A stretch of DNA of 43,168 nt from positions 1-43,168 of the forward strand of contig JAUSMR010000071.1 of assembly GCA_030645955.1 (NCBI GenBank), read 5' to 3'. Of the stretch, positions 26,605-34,724 are shown in pieces (the first letter of the stretch is position 1; each line of letters begins with the position of its first letter). The notes under the pieces are model-generated. The model did not search any database. It had not been told where the DNA came from and was given only the letters and a program-made list of their open reading frames with translations. The translations under genes and the position numbers were made by a program. This stretch comes from Gallionella sp. (GTDB lineage Bacteria; Pseudomonadota; Gammaproteobacteria; Burkholderiales; Gallionellaceae).

Positions 26605-27899
26605 AAATAGCCTCGCTCAGCCCCGACCAGGCTCCGCCGATTGCAGTACCGCTGGGCTTCTTTGCCGTGGCGCCGGTATTTCTGGTGCTGGCCGCGCTGC
26701 TGCTGGCAACGGGCGACGGCAACCCGTTTGGGAACGCGCATTCACCCGCGTTGCTCGCCGCCACACATTGCATCACGCTGGGATTCATGGCGATGATCAT
26801 GGTGGGCGCCATCCAGCAAGTGCTGCCAGTTCTAATCGGCAGCCAGATTCCCTCACCCCGGCTGGTAGCATGGCTCACGATGCTGCCCCTGACGGTTGGG
26901 GCGCTGCTGTTGACCAGCGGTTTTGTGCTGGGCAACCCGGAGTTGCTCGATTTTTCCTGGGCGCTGCTGGGATCGGCTTTTCTGATCTTCATCGGCGCCA
27001 GCCTGTTCAGCCTGGCGCGCGCCCAGGCAAAGAATCCGACCAGAACCGCGATACTGCTGTCGATACTCTCGCTCGCCGGCGCCGTTGCGCTCGGCATGTT
27101 GCTGGCCAGGGGTTATGCCGCCGGTTTGCCCATACCCTATGCCAGCCTGGCAACAGCCCATATCAGCCTGGCCTTGGGCGGTTGGGTGATGCTGCTGATT
27201 ATCGGCGTGTCTTACCAGGTTGTGCCGATGTTCCAGCTTACCCCGAATTATCCGAAATGGCTGACCGCCAGTTTGGTCCCGGCAATTTTCGCCGCCCTGC
27301 TATTGAGCCTGATGCCGCTGTTGTTCGAACCGGCACCGCGCTGGCCGGGACTCGTTGCGGAAGTCATCTTCTGGCTATTGGCCTGCTGTTTCGCGGTGGT
27401 CACGCTCAAACTGCAAAGCCAGCGCCGCCGCAGGGTTCCGGATGCCACGCTGAGCTTCTTCAGGCTGGGCATGCTCTCGCTGCTGGTAGCCGCATTGCTT
27501 TCGCTGGCATCGCTGCTCTCGCCGGCAAACGGCGATCATCTCAGGACACTGTCCGTACTGGCTTTCCTGCCGGGTTTCGCGATGTCGGTGATTCTGGGCA
27601 TGCTCTACAAGATCGTTCCATTTCTGGTGTGGTTCCACCTGTTTCGCGGAGGAGCAAGTGCCGTAAAAGCCGGCATACCCAACATGAAGGAAATCATTCC
27701 GGAACGCTGGATGTGGTGGCACTTATGGCTGCATGGCGGCACGCTGCTTGCGGCGTTGCTGGCAACCCGGTGGGATATGGCCGCATGGCTGGTCATTCCC
27801 GGACTGCTGCTGCAGGGAATATTGCTGGGTTGCGCCATTTTTACCGGCATCGCCGTTTACCGGCGCACGCTCCGGCGAATCGAACACACATCACCCTGA
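26601..27899 (+). CDS. 12-TM NnrS/heme-copper-oxidase-like membrane protein
   Basis: This 432-residue protein has about 12 hydrophobic segments. Conserved-looking histidines occur in AATHCITLGFMAMIMVGA and ATAHISLALGGW, with QQVLPVLIG and YKIVPFLVWFHLFRG further on. This resembles NnrS and subunit-I-like proteins of unknown enzymatic role, often NO-inducible. The ATG overlaps the DUF2249 stop (ATGA), so translation is coupled. NnrS itself is a heme- and copper-containing NO-tolerance protein; this one is called only by resemblance and context. Confidence 0.65.
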   Translation: MKIASLSPDQAPPIAVPLGFFAVAPVFLVLAALLLATGDGNPFGNAHSPALLAATHCITLGFMAMIMVGAIQQVLPVLIGSQIPSPRLVAWLTMLPLTVGALLLTSGFVLGNPELLDFSWALLGSAFLIFIGASLFSLARAQAKNPTRTAILLSILSLAGAVALGMLLARGYAAGLPIPYASLATAHISLALGGWVMLLIIGVSYQVVPMFQLTPNYPKWLTASLVPAIFAALLLSLMPLLFEPAPRWPGLVAEVIFWLLACCFAVVTLKLQSQRRRRVPDATLSFFRLGMLSLLVAALLSLASLLSPANGDHLRTLSVLAFLPGFAMSVILGMLYKIVPFLVWFHLFRGGASAVKAGIPNMKEIIPERWMWWHLWLHGGTLLAALLATRWDMAAWLVIPGLLLQGILLGCAIFTGIAVYRRTLRRIEHTSP

Positions 27900-27906
27900 G
27901 GTATCC

Positions 27907-28290
27907 ATGAGTTACCTGCTGCTCAAACACTTCCACGGCACGTGCGCGGTCATCAGCTTCACGCTGTTCTTCCTGCGCGGCATCTGGAGCTTCAACGGTT
28001 CAGCCATCATGAGGCAGCGCTGGACCAAGGTCGTACCACATGTAGTGGATACGCTGCTGCTCGCCAGCGCGCTTACGCTGGCCTTCACCATTGGGCAATA
28101 CCCCTTCGTGGACGCATGGCTGACCGCCAAGGTAATCGGGTTGATCATGTATATCGGACTGGGCCTCGTCGCACTTAAATACGCCAAGAGCAAAACCACG
28201 CGTATTACCGCATGGCTGGCGGCACTGGCGGTATTTATCTATATCGTACTGGTTGCACTCACCCACAATCCTGTGCCGTTCTCCCATTAG
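27907..28290 (+). CDS. SirB2 family membrane protein
   Basis: The 127 residues with four hydrophobic segments match SirB2: LLKHFHGTCAVISFTLFFLRG near the N-terminus, VPHVVDTLLLASA in the second helix, and LTAKVIGLIMYI in the third. The biochemical role of the family is unknown despite its name from an invasion regulator. It starts 7 bases after the preceding stop and ends the likely operon. Confidence 0.88.
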   Translation: MSYLLLKHFHGTCAVISFTLFFLRGIWSFNGSAIMRQRWTKVVPHVVDTLLLASALTLAFTIGQYPFVDAWLTAKVIGLIMYIGLGLVALKYAKSKTTRITAWLAALAVFIYIVLVALTHNPVPFSH

Positions 28291-28320
28291 TGCGTTGAGT
28301 TGAAAGCAGTGGTCCACCCC

Positions 28321-28361
28321 CGTCATTGCGAGCGAAGCGCGGCAACGACGCGGCAATCCAG
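28321..28361. repeat. CGTCATTGCGAGCGAAGCGC-type dispersed repeat
   Basis: The sequence opens CGTCATTGCGAGCGAAGCGC and ends CGGCAATCCAG, a familiar short intergenic repeat of proteobacterial genomes. It lies just after sirB2. Confidence 0.7.
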
Positions 28362-28410
28362 AAGATGTTTACTGGCACTAACACTCTTTATCCACCCGCC
28401 ACACGATTTT

Positions 28411-28431
28411 GTAGGGCGGAGCCCGACCTAC
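28411..28431. repeat. Short GTAGG...CCTAC element
   Basis: GTAGGGCGGAGCCCGACCTA plus C, a compressed member of the hairpin group with GTAGG/CCTAC ends. It is followed by the psiF-like gene on the other strand. Confidence 0.55.
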
Positions 28432-28497
28432 AATTGCCACCTTAACAAGGTGGTCTATCTTGCTATAATTTCTTAGCCTTGGCCAAGCGGTGGAATA

Positions 28498-28752
28498 TTA
28501 ATTGGACTCGCTAATGGTGCACTTCTTGATGAAGGTGTCTTTGGCTTCGCCCGTGAGCTGCTTGTCAGCAGCCCTGGCTTCACAAATCTTCCTGGCAGAT
28601 TCGGTGTCAGTTTCACATTTTTTTACGAAGTTGAATCTTGCCATCCCAGTAAGTCTATGTTTTGCCGCCTTGCTATCACAGCTTTCATCCGCAGCAAAAG
28701 CCAGTTGGCTGAAAAGAATAACTGAACACAAAACAGTAATGAGTTTTTTCAT
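28498..28752 (-). CDS. PsiF-repeat periplasmic protein
   Basis: The 84 residues start with a signal peptide (KKLITVLCSVILFSQLAFA, cleavage after about residue 20-21). Two copies of the PsiF-type repeat follow: CDSKAAKHRLTGMARFNFVK and CEARAADKQLTGEAKDTFIK, each with flanking cysteines. PsiF is a phosphate-starvation-inducible protein of unknown function in E. coli. GGAGG sits 7 bases before the ATG. An in-frame upstream ATG at 28788 is rejected because the signal peptide would be internal. It is divergent from the MEMO1-like gene. Confidence 0.8.
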   Translation of the reverse strand: MKKLITVLCSVILFSQLAFAADESCDSKAAKHRLTGMARFNFVKKCETDTESARKICEARAADKQLTGEAKDTFIKKCTISESN

Positions 28753-29020
28753 GAGTAACACCTCCAGAAAATAAATTCCTTGAGCCAATGGCGGCAGTTT
28801 TCAGTGTAGCACCAGTTTCAAGTATAGGCAGCTGTGGCCGTGTCAGCCCCAAGTAGAAATGTCTGGTTTCTCCCAAACAGAAATACAGCCTCTCCATTTC
28901 TTGACTCTGGCTCGCACGGCTCGGGTTTTTGGAGCCAAAAGGCTCTGCAATCGAAATCACATGGCTTGATTCTGCCCGGCATGCCCTCATATTAAAAGTA
29001 TTACATGAAGGGAGGTTGCC

Positions 29021-29824
29021 ATGTCTGCCATTCGCGCCCCTGCCGTCGCAGGCTTTTTCTACCCCGCCGATCCCCGGCAGCTTGCTCATGACGTGCAAGA
29101 GATGCTGTCAAAAGCGCGCCCTTACGACCTGATCCCAAAAGCCATGATCGTCCCGCACGCCGGTTACATCTATTCCGGCGCTATCGCGGCGACCGCCTAC
29201 GCCACGCTCAAACCTATTGCCGCACGCATCCGCCGCGTGGTGCTGCTCGGCCCCACCCACCGTGTCGCGGTGCGCGGCTTGGCACTGCCCGGCGTGGATG
29301 CCTTCGATACGCCGCTGGGACGGGTCATGCTGGATGCGGCAGCGGCGCGCAGCATCGCCCATCTGCCGCAGGTGACCGTCAGCGCGCAGGCGCATGCGCT
29401 GGAACATTCGCTGGAAGTGCAGCTGCCGTTCCTGCAAAGCGTGCTGCCGGACTTCACGCTGCTGCCGCTGGCAGTCGGCATGGCGACGCCCGAAGAAGTC
29501 GCCGCGGTGCTGGAAACGCTGTGGGGCGGCGAGGAGACGCTGATCGTGATCAGCTCGGATTTATCCCATTTCCTGCCCTACGCCACCGCACAGCGCGTGG
29601 ATCATGACACCGTGCAAGCCATCCTCAGGCTGCGCCAGCCCGTCGAGCACGATCACGCCTGCGGCGGCACGCCGATCAACGGCCTGATCGTCGCGGCGCG
29701 CCAGCACCACCTCACGCCTCATTTGCTCGATCTGCGAAACTCTGGTGACACTGCGGGGTCTCATGACCAAGTTGTGGGCTATGCCGCCCTCGCCTTTACC
29801 GAGGAAATCAAAAATGAACACTAA
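29021..29824 (+). CDS. amrB: AmmeMemoRadiSam system protein B (MEMO1-like)
   Basis: The 267 residues match the MEMO1 family, which is related to non-heme iron dioxygenases such as LigB. Motifs are AGFFYPADPRQL at the N-terminus, VPHAGYIYSGA (His), GPTHRV, EHSLEVQLPFLQ, ISSDLSHF and DHDHACGGTPING-like residues near the end. AGGGAGGTTGCC precedes the ATG. It overlaps the next gene by 11 bases. In bacteria and archaea it occurs with AMMECR1 and radical SAM partners; the pathway is unknown. Confidence 0.93.
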   Translation: MSAIRAPAVAGFFYPADPRQLAHDVQEMLSKARPYDLIPKAMIVPHAGYIYSGAIAATAYATLKPIAARIRRVVLLGPTHRVAVRGLALPGVDAFDTPLGRVMLDAAAARSIAHLPQVTVSAQAHALEHSLEVQLPFLQSVLPDFTLLPLAVGMATPEEVAAVLETLWGGEETLIVISSDLSHFLPYATAQRVDHDTVQAILRLRQPVEHDHACGGTPINGLIVAARQHHLTPHLLDLRNSGDTAGSHDQVVGYAALAFTEEIKNEH

Positions 29825-30488
29825 ACAGGATCGCATCTCCGACACGTTAACCCCCCCAACCACCCTTATCAGGGGGGCTTCTTCACTCTCCTCCCCTGAC
29901 AAGCCTGTCCTGAGCTTGTCGAAGCGAGGGAGGTTGGGAGGGGTTGAGTCTCATGGCCGCATATTGCTGCCGATTGCGCGCGCCGCAATTTCGCGCGCCT
30001 TGGATGTGTCCCGTGCAGCGGATGAAACCGCGCCCTGGCTGGCCGAGCACGGCGCATGCTTCGTTACGCTCACGCAAGACGGGGAGTTGCGCGGCTGCAT
30101 CGGCACGCTGGAAGCGCACCGGCCATTGCTCGCCGATGTCAAAAGCAATGCGGTTTACGCCGCCCTGCACGATCCGCGTTTTATGCCGTTGAGCGTCGAG
30201 GAACTCGACATCACCACGGTCGAAATTTCGCTGCTCTCGCCGACCACCTCGATGGATGTCCGGGACGAGGCCGATGCGCTGGCGCAGATGCGCCCCAATG
30301 TGGACGGCATCGTGTTTGAGTACGGACGCTATCGCAGCACTTTTTTGCCGCAGGTATGGGAAGACCTCGCGCAACCGCGCCAGTTTCTCGCGATGCTCAG
30401 ACGCAAGGCTGGGCTGCCCGATGATTTCTGGGAAGAAGGCGTGAAGCTGTCGCGCTATACCGTGACAAAATGGAGCGAGGAGCGCTGA
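29814..30488 (+). CDS. amrA: AmmeMemoRadiSam system protein A (AMMECR1-like)
   Basis: The 224 residues carry the AMMECR1 core: CFVTLTQDGELRGCIGTL, ALHDPRF, VEELDITTVEISLLSP, GRYRSTFLPQVWEDL and FWEEGVKLSRYTV. The start at 29814 overlaps the end of amrB. Residues about 15-45 are unusual: they are the translation of inserted repeats, including a PDKPVLSLSKRG stretch from the CTTCGACAGG-type element. Enzymatic activity of the family is unknown. Confidence 0.92.
   Translation: MNTKQDRISDTLTPPTTLIRGASSLSSPDKPVLSLSKRGRLGGVESHGRILLPIARAAISRALDVSRAADETAPWLAEHGACFVTLTQDGELRGCIGTLEAHRPLLADVKSNAVYAALHDPRFMPLSVEELDITTVEISLLSPTTSMDVRDEADALAQMRPNVDGIVFEYGRYRSTFLPQVWEDLAQPRQFLAMLRRKAGLPDDFWEEGVKLSRYTVTKWSEER
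29898..29925. repeat. CTTCGACAGG-type repeat inside amrA
   Basis: GACAAGCCTGTCCTGAGCTT followed by GTCGAAGC lies in the early part of amrA and is read through in frame. The CCCCCC/GGGGGG stretch at 29851-29877 just before it is also repeat-like. Confidence 0.65.
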
Positions 30489-30489
30489 T

Positions 30490-31587
30490 ATGGACGAACC
30501 GATCAGCAGCGCCGAACAGTATCCTGCCAAATACTGGCACCTGCGTGATGATGGCCGCATCCAGTGCGACCTTTGCCCGCGCGACTGCAAGCTCCACGAA
30601 GGGCAGCGCGGCGCATGCTTCGTGCGCGGCCGCGTCCATGATGTGATGGTGCTCACCACCTACGGCCGCTCATCGGGTTTCTGCGTTGACCCGATCGAGA
30701 AGAAACCGCTTAACCATTTTTATCCGGGCAGCAGCATCCTGTCGTTCGGCACGGCGGGCTGCAACCTTGCCTGCAAGTTCTGCCAGAACTGGGATATTTC
30801 CAAGTCGCGCAGCTTCGACAAGCTCGCCGACCAGGCCAGCCCGGAAGCCATCGCGCGCGCCGCCGTAGAACGAGGCTGCAAGAGCGTCGCCTTCACCTAT
30901 AACGACCCGTTGATTTTTGCCGAATATGCGATGGACACAGCCGATGCCTGCCACGAACTCGGCGTCAAGACCGTGGCGGTCACGGCGGGTTATGTGCATG
31001 ACCAGCCGCGCCGCGACTTTTTCGCCAAAATGGATGCCGCCAACGTCGATCTCAAGGCCTTCACCGACGAGTTCTACGTCAAACTTTGCGGCGCGCACCT
31101 GCAACCGGTGCTGGACACACTGAAATACCTGCGCCAGGAAACCAGCGTATGGGTCGAGCTGACCACGCTGCTGATCCCCGGTTACAACGATTCGCCACAG
31201 GAAATCAATGCGATGAGCGAATGGATCGTCAAGGAGCTCGGCGCGGATGTGCCGCTGCATTTCAGCGCATTCCACCCGGACTACAAGATGACCGGCGTTC
31301 CCGCCACCCCGCTGGAAACATTGATACAGGCGCGAAAAATCGCCCAGGATGCGGGGCTGCGCTATGTCTATACCGGCAACGTGCATAACCTCGAAGGGGA
31401 CACCACAAACTGCCCGTCGTGCGGCAGCGCGTTGATCGTGCGCGACTGGTATGAAATCGAAAAATACCGCCTCACCCCGGACGGTCATTGCCCGGATTGC
31501 AATGCAAAAATCGCCGGGCACTTTGAAAAATTCAGCAAGGCATTCGGGGCACACCGCATCCCGGTCGTGATGGGAGGCCAATTGTGA
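30490..31587 (+). CDS. amrS: AmmeMemoRadiSam system radical SAM enzyme
   Basis: The 365-residue radical SAM protein has the cluster motif CNLACKFCQN (Cys91, Cys95, Cys98). A cysteine set precedes it (CDLCPRDC at 26-33, GACFVRG at 41-47), and a C-terminal zinc-ribbon-like pair follows (CPSCG, CPDCN). The family is related to pyruvate formate-lyase-activating enzymes. It starts one base after the amrA stop. The three genes form one transcription unit; what they modify is not known. Confidence 0.94.
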   Translation: MDEPISSAEQYPAKYWHLRDDGRIQCDLCPRDCKLHEGQRGACFVRGRVHDVMVLTTYGRSSGFCVDPIEKKPLNHFYPGSSILSFGTAGCNLACKFCQNWDISKSRSFDKLADQASPEAIARAAVERGCKSVAFTYNDPLIFAEYAMDTADACHELGVKTVAVTAGYVHDQPRRDFFAKMDAANVDLKAFTDEFYVKLCGAHLQPVLDTLKYLRQETSVWVELTTLLIPGYNDSPQEINAMSEWIVKELGADVPLHFSAFHPDYKMTGVPATPLETLIQARKIAQDAGLRYVYTGNVHNLEGDTTNCPSCGSALIVRDWYEIEKYRLTPDGHCPDCNAKIAGHFEKFSKAFGAHRIPVVMGGQL

Positions 31588-31600
31588 CAGGAGGATCGCC

Positions 31601-32248
31601 ATGAGCGCCGTAAATATTCCGGTTCCAGCCGACAAAGTCCAACTCGATGGCGAGCTGGTCCTGCCGCCATCCGCCAAGGGCGTGGTGCTGTTCGCCCACG
31701 GCAGCGGTAGCAGCCGCTTCAGCCCGCGCAACACCTATGTCGCCGAAGTGCTGCAGAAGCGCGGAATCGGCACGCTGTTGTTCGATCTGCTGACGCGGGA
31801 AGAAGACCGGGATTATGAGACGCGCTTCGATATCGCGCTGCTCACCCACCGCCTGCTGGCCGCCACGTCCTGGCTGCAAACCAACCCGAAGACACAAACC
31901 ATGCACCTCGGTTATTTCGGCGCCAGCACCGGCGCGGCTGCGGCGGTGCAGGCGGCGGCGGTGCAGGCCGCTGCGAAAACGGGCACGAAAATCACCGCCG
32001 TGGTATCGCGCGGCGGGCGCCCCGATCTGGCCGGAGAGGTTGCCCTGAGCGGCGTGACCGCACCGACTCTGCTCATCGTCGGCGCCGCCGACTATGGCGT
32101 GATCGAATTGAACCAGCAGGCCTATGCGCTGATGGGCTGCGAGAAGAAGCTCATCCTGATACCCGGAGCGACCCATTTGTTCGAGGAACCCGGCACGCTG
32201 CAGCAGGCGGCAAGCAGTGCGGCAGACTGGTTCGCGCAGCATCTGTAA
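31601..32248 (+). CDS. Dienelactone-hydrolase-like alpha/beta hydrolase
   Basis: The 215 residues show the alpha/beta-hydrolase core: LFAHGSGSSR oxyanion loop, nucleophile Ser109 in FGASTGAAAA, acid Asp164 in VGAADYG and His192 in GATHLFEEPG. An AAAVQAAAVQAAA stretch after the nucleophile comes from a 15-base tandem duplication. AGGAGG precedes the ATG. It may act with the amr genes 13 bases upstream, but its substrate is unknown. Confidence 0.85.
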   Translation: MSAVNIPVPADKVQLDGELVLPPSAKGVVLFAHGSGSSRFSPRNTYVAEVLQKRGIGTLLFDLLTREEDRDYETRFDIALLTHRLLAATSWLQTNPKTQTMHLGYFGASTGAAAAVQAAAVQAAAKTGTKITAVVSRGGRPDLAGEVALSGVTAPTLLIVGAADYGVIELNQQAYALMGCEKKLILIPGATHLFEEPGTLQQAASSAADWFAQHL

Positions 32249-32279
32249 TTCAATTTTTCTTCAAAACAGCAACATCTAC

Positions 32280-32330
32280 GTAGGGTGCATTCCATGCACC
32301 AATTGTATTGGTGCATGGAATGCACCCTAC
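32280..32330. repeat. Perfect 24-bp-arm palindrome
   Basis: GTAGGGTGCATTCCATGCAC starts the left arm (32280-32303). The inverted copy 32307-32330 ends GAATGCACCCTAC. The loop is three bases. It belongs to the GTAGG/CCTAC hairpin group and may act as a terminator for the hydrolase gene. Confidence 0.85.
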
Positions 32331-32359
32331 AATATTTCGAATCAATCATCCTGAAAGCC

Positions 32360-32893
32360 ATGCCGCACATCCAGAGCTTCCCGCCTATCGAAAACCCGAC
32401 TGCAACCATCCTGATCCTCGGCAGCATGCCGGGCAAGGAATCGTTGCGGGCCGGGCAATATTATGCTTATCCGCGCAACACCTTCTGGACTATCATGGGC
32501 GAACTGGCCGGCGCCGCGCCTGCCCTGCCATACGAAGCGCGCATCCAGAAGCTGAAATCCGCCGGCATCGCGCTGTGGGACGTGCTCGCCTCGTGCAAGC
32601 GGCACAGCAGCATGGATGCCGATATCGAGTCGGATTCGATCTGCCCTAATGATTTTGCATCGTTCTTCCTGAAGCACCCCCGTATCACCCATGTCTTTTT
32701 CAACGGCACGATGGCTGAACAATGCTTCCAGAAGCACGTACAACCCATACTAAAACACGGACTCGAAAGCCGCCCGCTACACTGCCAGCGCCTGCCGTCG
32801 ACCAGCCCCGCGAACGCTTCCATGTCATACGAGCAAAAACTAAACGCCTGGAGGGTTATACTTCCCGGCAGGCACAACGCAGCAGCCGGATAA
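32360..32893 (+). CDS. Hypoxanthine-DNA glycosylase (UDG family 6)
   Basis: The 177 residues match the deoxyinosine-excising branch of the uracil-DNA glycosylase superfamily. The first active-site motif is [18 protein letters not shown] with YPRNTFW (Asn40), and the second is [10 protein letters not shown]. It removes hypoxanthine formed by adenine deamination. The start at 32360 ([13 protein letters not shown]) is chosen; the frame open to 32285 runs through a palindrome and is rejected. The ribosome site is weak. Confidence 0.88.
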   Translation: MPHIQSFPPIENPTATILILGSMPGKESLRAGQYYAYPRNTFWTIMGELAGAAPALPYEARIQKLKSAGIALWDVLASCKRHSSMDADIESDSICPNDFASFFLKHPRITHVFFNGTMAEQCFQKHVQPILKHGLESRPLHCQRLPSTSPANASMSYEQKLNAWRVILPGRHNAAAG

Positions 32894-32924
32894 ACTGATT
32901 GCACCATCATTCTGGAGACCAACC

Positions 32925-33443
32925 ATGCACTCCACATTGCGTGTCTTGCAGGCCGATATCACCACTCTCAAGGTAGATGCGATAGTCAATGCCGCCAACT
33001 CTTCGCTGCTGGGCGGCGGTGGCGTGGACGGGGCGATCCACCGTGCCGCCGGGCCGGAATTGCTGAGCGAATGCCGCCTGTTGAACGGGTGCCAGGTCGG
33101 CGAAGCGAAGCTCACCAGGGGCTATCGCCTGCCGGCGAAATTTGTAGTCCACACGGTCGGTCCGGTGTGGCATGGCGGCACGCACGGTGAGCCTGAACTG
33201 CTGGCTTCCTGCTACCGCAACTCGCTGCGGGTTGCCGCCGACCATGGCGCGCACTCCATTGCGTTTCCCTGCATCAGCACCGGCGTCTACGGCTATCCGG
33301 TTGAACTTGCCGCCCGGGTCGCTGTTGCATCCGTCAGATCATCGCTGCCGGAACTCGACTCGATCCGCGAAGTAATCTTCTGCTGTTTTTCCGCCGGCGA
33401 TTTCGCCGTCTATCAAAGGCTCCTCGATGCCGCACCCGCGTGA
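32925..33443 (+). CDS. Macro-domain protein, O-acetyl-ADP-ribose deacetylase-type
   Basis: The 172 residues match the MacroD/YmdB group: [34 protein letters not shown] and [10 protein letters not shown], all ADP-ribose-binding loops. It is likely to hydrolyse ADP-ribosyl esters or O-acetyl-ADP-ribose. A ribosome site TGGAGACC is present. Its end overlaps the next gene by 17 bases. Confidence 0.93.
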   Translation: MHSTLRVLQADITTLKVDAIVNAANSSLLGGGGVDGAIHRAAGPELLSECRLLNGCQVGEAKLTRGYRLPAKFVVHTVGPVWHGGTHGEPELLASCYRNSLRVAADHGAHSIAFPCISTGVYGYPVELAARVAVASVRSSLPELDSIREVIFCCFSAGDFAVYQRLLDAAPA

Positions 33444-34197
33444 TAAAAAGGCTATCGGTCTGTGGCTGCTTGCCGTCGCGGTGGCCGGGCTGGCATGGCT
33501 GCTGCCGCGTTTACCGCAGCCGCTGCAATACCATCAATTCGCCGACCGGCATGCCTGCTTCGGCATAACCGGTTGCTTCGATACATTCACAAATGTGCTG
33601 TTTGCGCTGGCGGGACTGGCGGGGCTGCGTTTCCTTTCCAGCGAAGCGGGCAGGCGCGCCTTCATCGACCCGCGCGAAGCCCTGCCCTACCGCCTGTTTT
33701 TCATCGCCGCAATCCTGGTCGGCCTCGGCTCCGGCTACTATCATCTGGCCCCGGACAACAGCCGTCTGGTATGGGACCGCGCGGCGATGTCGCTGGCGCT
33801 GATGTCGCTGGTCGCCGCGATCATTTGCGAACGCGTCAGCCTGGCCGCCGGGCTGCGCCTGCTGCCGCTGCTGCTCGCCGCAGGACTGGGCAGTGTGGGC
33901 TACTGGGGCTGGAGCGAAGCGCACGGCATCGGCGACCTGCGCGCTTACGGCGTGATACAGTTCTACCCGATGCTGCTGATTCCGCTGCTGCTTTGGCTAT
34001 ATCCGCCGCGCTACAGCGGCGACAAGGACATATTAGCCGTCATCGGGATCTACCTGCTGGCCTTGTTGTGCGATTTCATGGATCATCAGATTGCCGCGCT
34101 GACCGGCGTGTTCAGCGGGCACACGGTAAAGCACGCGATCGCCGCGTTTGCGATGTATTGGGTGGTGGTGCGATTGAGACGGCGCCGCAACCTGTAA
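33427..34197 (+). CDS. Ceramidase-family (CREST) integral membrane hydrolase
   Basis: The 256 residues span about seven membrane segments. They carry the alkaline-ceramidase/CREST metal motif: [15 protein letters not shown] (His106, Asp117) and [11 protein letters not shown] (His232, His236). Eukaryotic members hydrolyse ceramide; bacterial substrates are unknown. The start at 33427 has AAAGG upstream and overlaps the macro gene, so the two are probably co-expressed. Confidence 0.85.
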   Translation: MPHPRDKKAIGLWLLAVAVAGLAWLLPRLPQPLQYHQFADRHACFGITGCFDTFTNVLFALAGLAGLRFLSSEAGRRAFIDPREALPYRLFFIAAILVGLGSGYYHLAPDNSRLVWDRAAMSLALMSLVAAIICERVSLAAGLRLLPLLLAAGLGSVGYWGWSEAHGIGDLRAYGVIQFYPMLLIPLLLWLYPPRYSGDKDILAVIGIYLLALLCDFMDHQIAALTGVFSGHTVKHAIAAFAMYWVVVRLRRRRNL

Positions 34198-34231
34198 AAC
34201 CGGCAATCTACAAATATTATTGGAGACAACG

Positions 34232-34510
34232 ATGAGCACTACTACACCCATTCCACAAACACCACCCGACTATGACAAGACGCGTGTGATAGAACGGCCG
34301 GACGGCTTCTACTGGCAGGACAAACTCAGTGACGAAATGTACGGTCCCTTTCCGACGCTGCTCGAAACGGTGCAGGACATGCAGGAACTGGACGATACCA
34401 GCGGCGAGTCGCTGGAAGAGGCGGAGGCAGAAATCGGCATTGCCGACCACATAGACCCGGAAACCGGTCAGCCCTCAGAAGATACGCAGCCGCACCTCAG
34501 CGACCAATAG
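34232..34510 (+). CDS. Small acidic protein of unknown function
   Basis: The 92 residues start at 34232 after GGAGACAACG; an ATG at 34220 is in frame but lacks a ribosome site. The middle IERPDGFYWQDKLSDEMYGP with FPTLLETVQDM looks like a compact conserved core. The last 40 residues are highly acidic (ESLEEAEAEIGIAD) and probably disordered. No signal peptide was seen and no family was recognised. Confidence 0.75.
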   Translation: MSTTTPIPQTPPDYDKTRVIERPDGFYWQDKLSDEMYGPFPTLLETVQDMQELDDTSGESLEEAEAEIGIADHIDPETGQPSEDTQPHLSDQ

Positions 34511-34550
34511 CAGGTGCATGTTGGTTTCGTTGGTTCGTTTTGCCAATGAA

Positions 34551-34635
34551 GTAGCCCGGATGTAGCACAGCGTAATCCGGGATTTGGTGGGCGCGGACGA
34601 AGCCCCCGGATTCCATTGCATTTCATCCGGACTAC
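34551..34635. repeat. GTAGCCCGGATG-type intergenic repeat
   Basis: Ends GTAGCCCGGATG (34551-34562) and CATCCGGACTAC (34624-34635) are inverted. The interior has GTAATCCGGGATTTGGTGGG, a known form of intergenic repeat. The 214-base gap to the next gene holds this plus a partial GGGTGCGCCATGCG element near 34675. Confidence 0.75.
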
Positions 34636-34724
34636 GTTCTCCCCATGTTCATTAGTGCGCATGAACATCACGCAGGGTGCGCCATGCGTACCATAGTGCC
34701 TATTTGGTTTATGGAGATACCCAA

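Noticed and set aside
28478..28500. tRNA-like D-arm GCCTTGGCCAAGCGGTGGAA
   Set aside because: No matching anticodon or T-arm follows; too short to call a tRNA or an attachment site.
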